From Cytophagaceae bacterium (GTDB lineage Bacteria > Bacteroidota > Bacteroidia > Cytophagales > Flexibacteraceae), in NCBI GenBank assembly GCA_947458545.1, contig CANGYH010000001.1:558001-622000 (forward strand): DNA of 64,000 nt. The letters are read 5' to 3'. The notes under the pieces were generated by a model. The model saw only the letters and a program-made list of their open reading frames with translations. It had not been told where the DNA came from and did no database searches. The number at the start of each line of letters is the position of its first letter. Position 1 is the first letter of the stretch. The translations under genes were made by a program, and so were the position numbers. Below are positions 43,013 through 53,826 of the stretch, one piece after another.

Positions 43013-43476
43013 GATTTCTTCTCCTCTATGCTTTCAAAAACAGACTTGCGCACAAACAGCAGACCAAACGAGCGGCTAGGCTGTTTGGCCAGATAACGAT
43101 GGTGGATTTTATGTGCCCGCCGGATACGCCCGAATAAAGGCAACCTGCTCCAGAAGCGGCTCTTTATGCGGTTGTGGATGGCAACGTCGTGCAGAACGAA
43201 GTAAACCATGCCATATGCCGTAACGCCCAGGCCCACGCCAGCCAGGGCGTAGTTGCCGCTTGCCAGCCCCAGGTAAATGGCCAATGCTGCCGAGCCGCCG
43301 AAGATGAGCGAGAACACATCGTTCCACTCAAAAAAACTCTTGCTGTGCTGGTGATGCGTCTTGTGGATATGCCACAAAGGGCCGTGCATCACATATTTAT
43401 GAAAAGCCCAGCTAAAGGCCTCCATGCCAAAAAAACCGACTATGGCCAGGCTAAACAGTTGGGTGGTGGCGCTCAT
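43009..43476 (-). CDS. crtZ: Beta-carotene hydroxylase CrtZ
   Basis: This 155-residue membrane di-iron hydroxylase adds a 3-hydroxyl to beta-ionone rings. All the histidine clusters are visible: FHKYVMHG, IHKTHHQHS, VAIHNR, and AHKIHHRY. Four hydrophobic segments surround them. It is followed immediately by the CarH-type regulator, and the cruF-like gene lies 72 bases upstream. Confidence 0.93.
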   Translation of the reverse strand: MSATTQLFSLAIVGFFGMEAFSWAFHKYVMHGPLWHIHKTHHQHSKSFFEWNDVFSLIFGGSAALAIYLGLASGNYALAGVGLGVTAYGMVYFVLHDVAIHNRIKSRFWSRLPLFGRIRRAHKIHHRYLAKQPSRSFGLLFVRKSVFESIEEKKS

Positions 43477-43496
43477 GGTTGATAGTGCAAAAACTT

Positions 43497-43534
43497 AGGT
43501 TTTCCGGGAAAGGTTTTAACGTAGTTGGAAACCT
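43497..43534 (-). promoter_or_regulatory. AGGTTTT repeats upstream of crtZ
   Basis: The leader between cruF and crtZ holds AGGTTTT twice in direct orientation (43497-43503 and 43511-43517) and an inverted copy AAACCT near 43529-43534. It is a plausible operator for the MerR-type regulator, but a match to a known CarH site cannot be confirmed by eye. Confidence 0.3.
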
Positions 43535-43548
43535 GTGCAGACAAAAAA

Positions 43549-44247
43549 TTACATGTCGGCAAACACAAACCAGCTCAGCACGAAGAAGAACCCAAACTGA
43601 CACCACCACACAACGGCAGCAAGCGGATTGTGGGCCGGTGGCAATAGCTTTAGCCTAAGCCACAACACGGGCAGGCCGGTTAGCCACCAGCCCAAAAAGT
43701 TTTGGCCGGGCACATAGCCTCCAGGCCAGTGCCAGAAACCAAGGCCACGGGCGGCAGGCTCCATGCAGGCATCAAAACCTACCAGCAGCAAGGCACCCAG
43801 GGCCACCTTGGCGGCCATAGGCTGGGCAAGGTGCCGCACCATGCCTCCGGCGCAATAGCCCAGCACGGCCCAGTTGATGCCTATGAGCAAAGGCACCTCC
43901 AGCACCTTGGGCCCCAAGACATTGCCATAGTAGTAAGTACCAAACAGCCAGCCCTGGGCTACGCCCAACGCCTCGGCTAAGAGGGATATTATGGCTGCAG
44001 CAGCCACATAAAGGGCCAGTTTGAGCTTGGCATCTGGATGGGCGCTTAACAGCAGGAGGCTAACCAAAACCAGGTGTACTGGCGTTAGGGCCAGCATCAG
44101 CGGGCGGGTGGGGGCGTAGCTTATGCCAGCCAGGCCCACCAAATGCAGCAATACGACGACCCCTGCCGGCAGGCGGTGCCCAGAGCTTAAAGCCAGGCGA
44201 CCGAGACGCTCTGCCGGGTTGCGCTCCTGAAGCGTTACCTTTGACAT
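43549..44247 (-). CDS. cruF: CruF-type carotenoid 1',2'-hydratase
   Basis: The 232-residue membrane protein has about seven hydrophobic segments and the signatures FGTYYYGNVLGPKVLEVPLL, GINWAVLGYCAGGM and GFWHWPGGYVPGQNFLGWW of the COG2324/CruF family. CruF adds water to the linear end of gamma-carotene- or lycopene-type molecules. Together with crtZ this points to monocyclic hydroxylated carotenoids. The start is ATG 44247, shared within 3 bases of a plus-strand ATG (44246). The true ftsK start is 44258, so the divergent genes are separated by about 10 bases. Confidence 0.8.
   Translation of the reverse strand: MSKVTLQERNPAERLGRLALSSGHRLPAGVVVLLHLVGLAGISYAPTRPLMLALTPVHLVLVSLLLLSAHPDAKLKLALYVAAAAIISLLAEALGVAQGWLFGTYYYGNVLGPKVLEVPLLIGINWAVLGYCAGGMVRHLAQPMAAKVALGALLLVGFDACMEPAARGLGFWHWPGGYVPGQNFLGWWLTGLPVLWLRLKLLPPAHNPLAAVVWWCQFGFFFVLSWFVFADM
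44236..44243 (+). promoter_or_regulatory. ftsK promoter inside the cruF coding region (TACCTTTG)
   Basis: An exact TAnnTTTG is positioned so that transcription would begin near 44250. It supports ATG 44258 as the ftsK start and excludes ATG 44246. Confidence 0.55.
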
Positions 44248-44257
44248 GAGAGGAGAA

Positions 44258-46846
44258 ATGGCTGCCCAAAATACGTTTAAAAGCAAGGCAACGGTAGAAC
44301 CAACCGCGCAAAGAACCGCAAGGTTTAAGCTGCCCGAGCTAAAGTTAGGCCAATGGATGGCAGACCGAAGGGTGCAAGTTGTGGCTGGCATCGGGCTCGT
44401 TTTCTTGTCTTTCTTTTTGTTGGTTTCATTTGTAAGCCATGTCTTTACCGGCCGGGCAGACCAGAGCGTTCTGCATGCAGAAGAAGATTTGACCCTACGT
44501 CAAGCCGGGCAAGAAGCCGAAAACTGGATGGGCTTTGCCGGTGCCTGGGTGAGCGACCTGGCCATGTACCAAGGCTTTGGGGTGGGTGCGCTGCTGCTGC
44601 CCTTTTTGGTGTTTGCCCTGGGCTACCGCATCATTTTTGGCCGAAACGTACTTATGGGCAAAAAGGGCCGCGGCAGGGCCCTGATTTTTATCTGCCTTTG
44701 GACAAGCATTCTGCTGGGGCAGTTCATTCTGAGCTTTGGCCTGGAGCAGAAATACGGCTGGCTATCAGGAGCTGTAGGCTATGAGCTGACGTCTATCGTT
44801 TACGAAATGCTGGGCTGGGGTGCATGGTTAGTTATCGCGCTGGCGGCCGTTGTTTTTGTGGTGTTTTACTTTAACGCCACCTCGCTAGGCCAAGTAAAAA
44901 AAGAGGTTCGTGCTGATGTAGCCAGCCTAACGGCCCAAAGCAGGCTGGAGGCCGAAATGGCACACCAGATGGAACAAGCCGAGCGTACGGCACCTGCCAA
45001 CAAGGGCAAAACACCTGTGGCCGCAACGCTAGACGATGCCCTTGCTGATGAGGAAGAACCAGAAGACGAATCGGGCCTGGCAGACGTGCCGATCACCTTC
45101 GAGCTAAAGGTTAATGGGGCTACGGTGCCGTCTCCCTTTACGCCTGCGCCGCCAACCCCTAAGGCCATGCCTGCCGAGCCCATGCAGGCCAAAGGCGAGC
45201 CGACCTTCGAAATACTGACGCCTGTGGCCGAGCCCGTGAGCGCCGCTCCGGCGCCGCCGATGTCGGCCAACGGCACGTACCTCGTGTCTGACGAAGCCAA
45301 CGCAGAGGCCTTGGTGGCCAAAGCCGGCTTTTACGACCCTACGCTAGATCTGGCTACGTACCGCTATCCGGTGCTAGACCTGTTGGAAGACCATGGCCGC
45401 GGCAATATTCTGGTAGATCAGGCGGAGCTGGAATCTAACAAAGACACCATCATCACCACGCTGAAGCAATTTGGCATTGGTATCGCCTCTATTGCGGCCA
45501 CACCGGGGCCTACAGTAACGCTGTACGAAATCGTACCCGAGGCCGGCGTGCGCATCTCTAAAATTCGCGGACTGGAGGACGACATCGCCCTGAGCCTTGC
45601 CGCACTTGGCATACGGATGATTGCCCCTATGCCAGGCAAAGGCACCATCGGCATAGAGGTGCCCAACAAAAAGCGCGAGGTGGTAAGCTGCCGGTCTGTG
45701 CTTGAGACGGAGCGCTTTAAGCGCACGGATATGGCCCTGCCCATTGCGCTTGGCCGCACCATCAGCAACGAGGTCTTTATAACAGACCTGGCCAAGATGC
45801 CCCACCTGCTTGTGGCGGGCGCTACGGGCCAGGGTAAATCAGTAGGGCTTAATGTAATCCTGGCCTCGCTGCTGTACAAGAAGCACCCGAGCCAGTTGAA
45901 GTTTGTGATGGTGGACCCGAAGAAGGTCGAGCTATCGCTCTTTTCGGCCATCGAGCGGCACTTTCTGGCCAAGCTGCCCAATGCAGAAGAGGCCATCATC
46001 ACCGACACCAAAAAGGTAGTCTCGACGCTGAACTCGCTGGTGATTTTGATGGAGCAGCGATACGAGCTGCTGAAAGACGCGGGCATGAAACAGATCCGCG
46101 AGTACAACCAGACGTTTACCGAGCGCAAACTAAACCCAGAGCGGGGGCACCACTACATGCCCTACATCGTACTGGTGATAGACGAGCTGGCCGACCTGAT
46201 GATGACGGCCGGCAAAGAGGTAGAAGGCCCCATTGCGCGCCTGGCGCAGTTGGCGCGTGCGGTAGGCATCCACTTGGTGCTGGCCACGCAGCGCCCGTCG
46301 GTAAACGTTATCACGGGCTTAATCAAGGCCAACTTTCCGGCGCGGCTGGCTTTCAGGGTTATCTCTAAAATAGACAGCCGCACCATTCTGGATGCCAACG
46401 GGGCAGACCAGCTCATCGGCTACGGAGATATGCTCTTTATGCAGGGCTCAGAGCTTACGCGCTTGCAGTGTCCGTTTATTGATACGCCCGAGGTTACGCG
46501 CCTGTGTCAGTTTATCGGAGAGCAGCGAGGCTATCCGAGCGCATTCATGCTACCGGAGTACATCAGCGACGGTGAGCTAGACGATATTGAGGATATCGAC
46601 CTAAGCAACCGAGACAAGATGTTTGACGATGCTGCCCGCTGCCTGGTGCAGTATCAGCAGGGCTCAACGTCTCTGTTGCAGCGCAAGCTCAAACTGGGCT
46701 ATGCGCGCGCGGGCCGCGTGATGGATCAACTTGAGGCCGCAGGCATTGTCGGGCCTTTTGAGGGCTCTAAACCCAGAGAGGTGATGTACCGAGACCTGGC
46801 ATCGCTAGAGCAATACCTGAACCAGTTGAACGATATGCGGTCTTAG
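44258..46846 (+). CDS. ftsK: DNA translocase FtsK
   Basis: The 862-residue septal DNA pump has four N-terminal membrane helices (first VVAGIGLVFLSFFLLVSFVS), an Ala/Glu/Pro-rich linker (about 210-345), and a RecA-like motor with Walker A GATGQGKS (about residue 522) and Walker B VLVIDELADLMM. The C-terminal gamma domain (STSLLQRKLKLGYARAGRVM, QLEAAGIVGPF) recognises chromosome-orienting sequences. The linker is short compared with E. coli. Downstream, a LolA-like gene follows after 32 bases. Confidence 0.96.
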   Translation: MAAQNTFKSKATVEPTAQRTARFKLPELKLGQWMADRRVQVVAGIGLVFLSFFLLVSFVSHVFTGRADQSVLHAEEDLTLRQAGQEAENWMGFAGAWVSDLAMYQGFGVGALLLPFLVFALGYRIIFGRNVLMGKKGRGRALIFICLWTSILLGQFILSFGLEQKYGWLSGAVGYELTSIVYEMLGWGAWLVIALAAVVFVVFYFNATSLGQVKKEVRADVASLTAQSRLEAEMAHQMEQAERTAPANKGKTPVAATLDDALADEEEPEDESGLADVPITFELKVNGATVPSPFTPAPPTPKAMPAEPMQAKGEPTFEILTPVAEPVSAAPAPPMSANGTYLVSDEANAEALVAKAGFYDPTLDLATYRYPVLDLLEDHGRGNILVDQAELESNKDTIITTLKQFGIGIASIAATPGPTVTLYEIVPEAGVRISKIRGLEDDIALSLAALGIRMIAPMPGKGTIGIEVPNKKREVVSCRSVLETERFKRTDMALPIALGRTISNEVFITDLAKMPHLLVAGATGQGKSVGLNVILASLLYKKHPSQLKFVMVDPKKVELSLFSAIERHFLAKLPNAEEAIITDTKKVVSTLNSLVILMEQRYELLKDAGMKQIREYNQTFTERKLNPERGHHYMPYIVLVIDELADLMMTAGKEVEGPIARLAQLARAVGIHLVLATQRPSVNVITGLIKANFPARLAFRVISKIDSRTILDANGADQLIGYGDMLFMQGSELTRLQCPFIDTPEVTRLCQFIGEQRGYPSAFMLPEYISDGELDDIEDIDLSNRDKMFDDAARCLVQYQQGSTSLLQRKLKLGYARAGRVMDQLEAAGIVGPFEGSKPREVMYRDLASLEQYLNQLNDMRS
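44267..44273 (-). promoter_or_regulatory. Candidate cruF promoter inside ftsK (TATTTTG)
   Basis: A minus-strand TAnTTTG, one base shorter than consensus, lies about 20 bases upstream of the cruF ATG and within the first codons of ftsK. Confidence 0.3.
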
Positions 46847-46878
46847 GCCCGTTTTAGCTAAAAGCCGCCACCTCCACC

Positions 46879-47538
46879 TTGAAATCTCTCTTTTCTGCCC
46901 TAGCCCTTCTGCTTTGTTCTGCCGTCTGCCAAGCCCAAAAAGCCCCCGTGCAAGACCCTGCCGCTGCAGAGGTGCTGGCTGGCATGGCCAAAAGGTATAA
47001 GGCCTATCAGTCGTTTTCGGCCAATTTTACGCGCACCACCGTCAACGCCGCAGGCAAGACGATTGAGCAAGACAAGGGCAGCGTTATAGTCGCCGGGCCT
47101 AAGTTTCGGATAGAAACAGATGCTCTGAAGCTCTTTTGCGACGGCAAGACGCTATACACTTACGTGATGTCGTCTCAGGAGGTTAATATCACAGCCTACG
47201 AGCCAGACCCTACCGAGATTACGCCCGTGAACGTGTTTGACATCTATAAGCAAGGCTACAAGTACATGCTGGCCGCCCAGCTAAAGACGCCCACCGGTTT
47301 TGTTGACATCATAGACCTTGAACCTGAAGACATTACCAGAGACATAAGCAAGGTGCGGCTGGTGGTTGACAAAAAGACGTTTGCCCTACGCAGGTATATC
47401 CTGACGGAGCGGGGCACCAACAACCGCAGCACCTTTACCATCGATCGTTTTACGCCCAACCCGAAGGTGGTGCCTAGCACCTTTGTGTTTGAGAAGAAGC
47501 GTTATCCGGCCGTAAAAAAGGTAGTAGATCTGCGCTAA
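46879..47538 (+). CDS. LolA-like outer-membrane lipoprotein carrier
   Basis: The 219-residue exported protein (MKSLFSALALLLCSAVCQAQ) belongs to the LolA fold, which carries lipoproteins through the periplasm: YKAYQSFSANFTRTTVN near the start, GPKFRIETDALKLFCDGKTL, and the C-terminal STFTIDRF strand. The start is TTG 46879, the only initiation codon that gives an intact signal peptide. It is 32 bases after ftsK and 4 bases before pyrF, an ftsK-lolA-pyrF operon. Confidence 0.82.
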   Translation: MKSLFSALALLLCSAVCQAQKAPVQDPAAAEVLAGMAKRYKAYQSFSANFTRTTVNAAGKTIEQDKGSVIVAGPKFRIETDALKLFCDGKTLYTYVMSSQEVNITAYEPDPTEITPVNVFDIYKQGYKYMLAAQLKTPTGFVDIIDLEPEDITRDISKVRLVVDKKTFALRRYILTERGTNNRSTFTIDRFTPNPKVVPSTFVFEKKRYPAVKKVVDLR

Positions 47539-47542
47539 TCTT

Positions 47543-48355
47543 ATGCCAACCCAAAGCCTGCAGGGCCTGATAGAAACCAAGCAATCGTTTTTGTGCGTAG
47601 GGCTAGACCTAGACCCAGCCAAGCTGCCTGCAGGGCTTAAGCCAACGCCTGCAGACATGCTGGCCTTCAACAAGGCCATCATTGAGGCTACGTTGCCCTA
47701 TGCGGTTGCCTACAAGGTCAATACGGCTTTTTACGAGGCCATGGGAGCTGCCGGCTGGGCATTGCTAGAGCAAACGCGAAGCCTGCTGCCGGCCAGCGTC
47801 TATACCATTGCCGACGCCAAACGAGGAGACATAGGCAACACGGCCCGGCAATATGCCAGGGCCTTTTTGTCGGTGCTAGACTTTGATGCCCTTACGGTAA
47901 ACCCCTACATGGGCATAGACACCCTAGAGCCATACCTGCGGGAGCCTAAGGGAGACATTTTTGTGCTGGCGTGCACATCTAACCCCGGGTTTGCCGATTT
48001 TGAGGGGCTGAAAACCGAGAAGGGTACCTACTTGTACGAAGAGGTGGTGCTGCGTAGCGAGGCACTGCAGCAAAGCGGGCGCGTACACTACGTGGCGGGC
48101 GCCACAAGGCCAGAGATGCTGGGCAATGTGCGCAAGCTAGCCCCCGGGGCCACGCTGCTGGTGCCAGGCGTGGGGGCCCAAGGTGGAGATTTGGCCTCCT
48201 GCTTTGCGGCAGGCTATACAGTAGGCGGGCCGCTGTTGATCAATGCAAGCCGTAGCATTCTCTATGCAGGGTCTGGGCCAGATTTTGCCGAATTAGCCGC
48301 CAAAGAGGCAGCACAAATGGCGCATGAGATGGGTGTTATGCTGGCTAGCCTCTAG
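47543..48355 (+). CDS. pyrF: Orotidine 5'-phosphate decarboxylase
   Basis: The 270-residue enzyme makes UMP from OMP in the last step of de novo pyrimidine synthesis. The catalytic DAKRGDIGNTA motif and the phosphate-binding C-terminal region (LINASRSILYAG) are present. Length and motif belong to the longer (type 2) family. It is the third gene of the ftsK operon, starting 4 bases after the LolA-like stop. Confidence 0.96.
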   Translation: MPTQSLQGLIETKQSFLCVGLDLDPAKLPAGLKPTPADMLAFNKAIIEATLPYAVAYKVNTAFYEAMGAAGWALLEQTRSLLPASVYTIADAKRGDIGNTARQYARAFLSVLDFDALTVNPYMGIDTLEPYLREPKGDIFVLACTSNPGFADFEGLKTEKGTYLYEEVVLRSEALQQSGRVHYVAGATRPEMLGNVRKLAPGATLLVPGVGAQGGDLASCFAAGYTVGGPLLINASRSILYAGSGPDFAELAAKEAAQMAHEMGVMLASL

Positions 48356-48573
48356 TGGCCCGGCATAACAGAGGGCACATCGGTTGTAAGCAAAAGGGCA
48401 GCTATGCGCTTGCCATGGGCTAGCAGTACCTACCAATTTTGAAGTGTGCCTGGCGCCTACGGTTTTTAGCCGTAAACGACTCTGGCACAAAATTCAAAGC
48501 CCAGTCACATAGCTAAATCCGTGGCTATATGATGCAGGGCACTTTACGCCACCCACTCCCAGGTTAGCGTGCT

Positions 48574-49029
48574 ATGAAAAACACATTTCTACTCCTGTGC
48601 CTATTGCTAGGTACCCATGCCTGGGCCCAAAGCATCCCCAGCAACGACCAGCCCCGGTTTACGCTAGAGGGTGCCATGCCAGGCAGCAGGGCCGGCACTG
48701 TGTTGGTAACGTTTGGCGTGTCTATGTCAGACTGTATCAAAGCAGTAGAGATTGAGAACATCGACACAAAACGCAAATACATTGTGTACCCCACGCTAGA
48801 CCATTACTACGTCCGCGACAGCGACATGGAAGAAATCTACGCGAAGATTCCGGTAGGCAAAATCAAAAAACTTGTTCACAAAAAGAAAGGTCTGCATGCG
48901 CAGATAACGGTCATCTCAAAGTCTGGCAGGTGCGTTTATCGAGGTAAGGCAGCCCTCGAGATGCTGACGGCCGACGACGAAGACTCTGACGACACCAAGC
49001 GCGACGAGCGCACCGCCAGCCGCTCTTAA
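48574..49029 (+). CDS. Secreted hypothetical protein
   Basis: I do not recognise a family. The 151-residue protein has a signal peptide (MKNTFLLLCLLLGTHAWAQ), then a beta-rich segment (GTVLVTFGVSMSDCIKAVEI) with two cysteines that could pair (SDCIK, GRCVYRG), a Lys-rich stretch (IKKLVHKKKG), and a charged tail (DDEDSDDTKRDERTASRS). It stands alone, and a strong terminator follows. Confidence 0.65.
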   Translation: MKNTFLLLCLLLGTHAWAQSIPSNDQPRFTLEGAMPGSRAGTVLVTFGVSMSDCIKAVEIENIDTKRKYIVYPTLDHYYVRDSDMEEIYAKIPVGKIKKLVHKKKGLHAQITVISKSGRCVYRGKAALEMLTADDEDSDDTKRDERTASRS

Positions 49030-49082
49030 CCGGCACAGGCAGCAAAGACAGTACAATTAGACAGCTATGGATACGTGGTTTG

Positions 49083-49120
49083 CACCGGCACCCTTCTCTG
49101 AAGGGTGCCGGTGTTTTGTT
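49083..49120 (+). terminator. Rho-independent terminator
   Basis: A perfect 14-base stem (CACCGGCACCCTTC with GAAGGGTGCCGGTG, loop TCT) is followed by TTTTGTTTT. It lies 53 bases after the stop at 49029. Confidence 0.9.
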
Positions 49121-49191
49121 TTAAGCTTACTGTGGTTAACCCAGGGCGCTAGTTGCAGATTGTGGTCTGCCGGTACTAGCTTGTGTAGGAA

Positions 49192-52488
<3,297 letters not shown>

Positions 52489-52493
52489 TTTAT

Positions 52494-52508
52494 TGCAACA
52501 ATGTTGCA
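52494..52508. promoter_or_regulatory. TGCAAC-AAT-GTTGCA palindrome (operator candidate)
   Basis: A perfect 6-3-6 inverted repeat sits just upstream of and touching a CATCTTTG -7 element (52507-52514), an ideal position for a repressor of the lipoprotein-merC operon. A Fur-family metal regulator (such as Zur) is a guess from the palindrome and the downstream MerC gene. Confidence 0.55.
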
Positions 52509-52514
52509 TCTTTG
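52507..52514 (+). promoter_or_regulatory. -7 promoter element of the lipoprotein-merC operon (CATCTTTG)
   Basis: A 7 of 8 match to TAnnTTTG. It puts the transcription start near 52521, downstream of ATG 52501 and upstream of ATG 52534. Confidence 0.45.
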
Positions 52515-52533
52515 TATCGTTACCAAGGCAGCG

Positions 52534-53325
52534 ATGCAAGGCAAGATAGGGATTTGGCTTTGGGGGTTATGCGCAGTGCTTGGCCTGGCAAGCTGCTATC
52601 GGTGGGAGGCAGACGATAAACCTGTATCTGGCGTAAAGCTTTTGGCGCAGGGCAACGACTTTGTGCTGACGCAAGACGGCGGCTTCCCCTTTGGGGGTAG
52701 CGTAGTCGGCATACAATCAGATACACTCACGGTGGGGGTGGTTTTCAGGCCGGTTGGCTTCGAGCGGTTTTCTGGTGGGCCATTGTCGTTCTACCAACAG
52801 ATAGAAAAGCGTAAACTTCAGACTTCCGTTGCAAACGTCTCAGATACGCTGCTCGTCTTAAAAGATGCTCCGGCAGGCCGATATCAGTTCTTTAGCGTAG
52901 TAAGCGACAGGCTAGGCGGCCGATCTGACACGAATGCCACGCTGGCTCGCGTCCGGGCAGACTTTTACCCTTTTGCCTACAATACCACCCCTACCCTGGC
53001 AGAAACGGCCACCTTGGCAAGTCCTGGCGACAGTGTGCTGCTAAACTTTACGGCAGAGGCTGGGGTAGGCCCAGCAGGTGGTGTAATAGACTCGGTGTAT
53101 TACAGAATGTGCGCCGTTCTGGGCCAAGGTGCCCTAGCCTGCCAGACGCAGCGCGTCTTGGCAGGCGATTCTATCCCTGCCAATACATTACGGCTTACGC
53201 GCCGGGCCAAAATAGAAATACCCCTTGGGGCCGTGGCTGGGCAACGCTTTAGGCCGCAAATCGTCATCGTAAACTCGGCAGGATACCGCTATACCTGGCA
53301 GCCACTCTATGAAATCAGACCATAA
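52534..53325 (+). CDS. Putative lipoprotein, operon with MerC-like protein
   Basis: I do not recognise a named family. The 263-residue protein begins at ATG 52534 (MQGKIGIWLWGLCAVLGLASC), whose signal ends in the lipobox GLASC. ATG 52501 would add 11 residues and lies within the promoter palindrome, so it is rejected. The mature protein is beta-rich, with immunoglobulin-like segments such as RYQFFSVVSDRLGGRSDTNA and ending in RPQIVIVNSAGYRYTWQPLY. It overlaps the start of the MerC-like gene by 17 bases. A cell-envelope role related to metal homeostasis is inferred only from its operon partner. Confidence 0.7.
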   Translation: MQGKIGIWLWGLCAVLGLASCYRWEADDKPVSGVKLLAQGNDFVLTQDGGFPFGGSVVGIQSDTLTVGVVFRPVGFERFSGGPLSFYQQIEKRKLQTSVANVSDTLLVLKDAPAGRYQFFSVVSDRLGGRSDTNATLARVRADFYPFAYNTTPTLAETATLASPGDSVLLNFTAEAGVGPAGGVIDSVYYRMCAVLGQGALACQTQRVLAGDSIPANTLRLTRRAKIEIPLGAVAGQRFRPQIVIVNSAGYRYTWQPLYEIRP

Positions 53326-53749
53326 CCATACCCAGCACTGCCAAGCAACGGGCCATACGGGCACTGCCACCGGCGCTGCACCCCGCACGGGCATTTGGTT
53401 GCCTTTGGCCTGTGCCGTCCATTGCCTGGGCATGCCACTACTGGTGGCTGCTGCCCCAGCGCTCACGGGCCATGTACAACAATTGGCGTGGATAGAGTGG
53501 GGCACGCTTGCCCTCGCCTTATGGTTGGGCTACAAACAGCTGTGGCCAGGTTACCAAGTACACAAAAATGGTTGGAGCCTGGGCGTGGCCGTGGCGGGCG
53601 GGGCCACTTTTGTGGTTGGTATCTTGGCACACGACTGGCACCTAGACGCAATGCATACCCCATTGATGGTGGCAGGCAGCTTACTGCTTGCCACGGGGTT
53701 TTGGCTCAACTACAGAGCCCAAAAGGCGCAGGTGGCCAACTGCTGCTAG
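53309..53749 (+). CDS. MerC-domain membrane protein
   Basis: The 146-residue protein has a His-rich N-terminus (SDHNHTQHCQATGH) and four membrane helices with the MerC motif LACAVHCLGMPLL (Cys-x2-His-Cys). MerC proteins carry mercury(II) in resistance operons, but many Bacteroidota homologues have no mercury genes nearby, and here no merR or merA is present. Transport of another soft metal such as zinc or copper is possible. The C-terminus ends in a Cys pair (VANCC). Confidence 0.78.
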   Translation: MKSDHNHTQHCQATGHTGTATGAAPRTGIWLPLACAVHCLGMPLLVAAAPALTGHVQQLAWIEWGTLALALWLGYKQLWPGYQVHKNGWSLGVAVAGGATFVVGILAHDWHLDAMHTPLMVAGSLLLATGFWLNYRAQKAQVANCC

Positions 53750-53826
53750 GCAAGTTGCGCGTTTGAGCGGCCTGGCTGACATATAGGGCATTTTTGTAGG
53801 GGAGGCTACCATCTTTGCCCCTGCAC

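Noticed and set aside
44246-44257. ATG 44246 as the ftsK start
   Set aside because: It overlaps the cruF start codon and precedes the expected transcription start from TACCTTTG; ATG 44258 is better placed.
53309-53749. Mercury-resistance operon
   Set aside because: Only a MerC-like gene is present; merR, merA, merT and merP are not visible.
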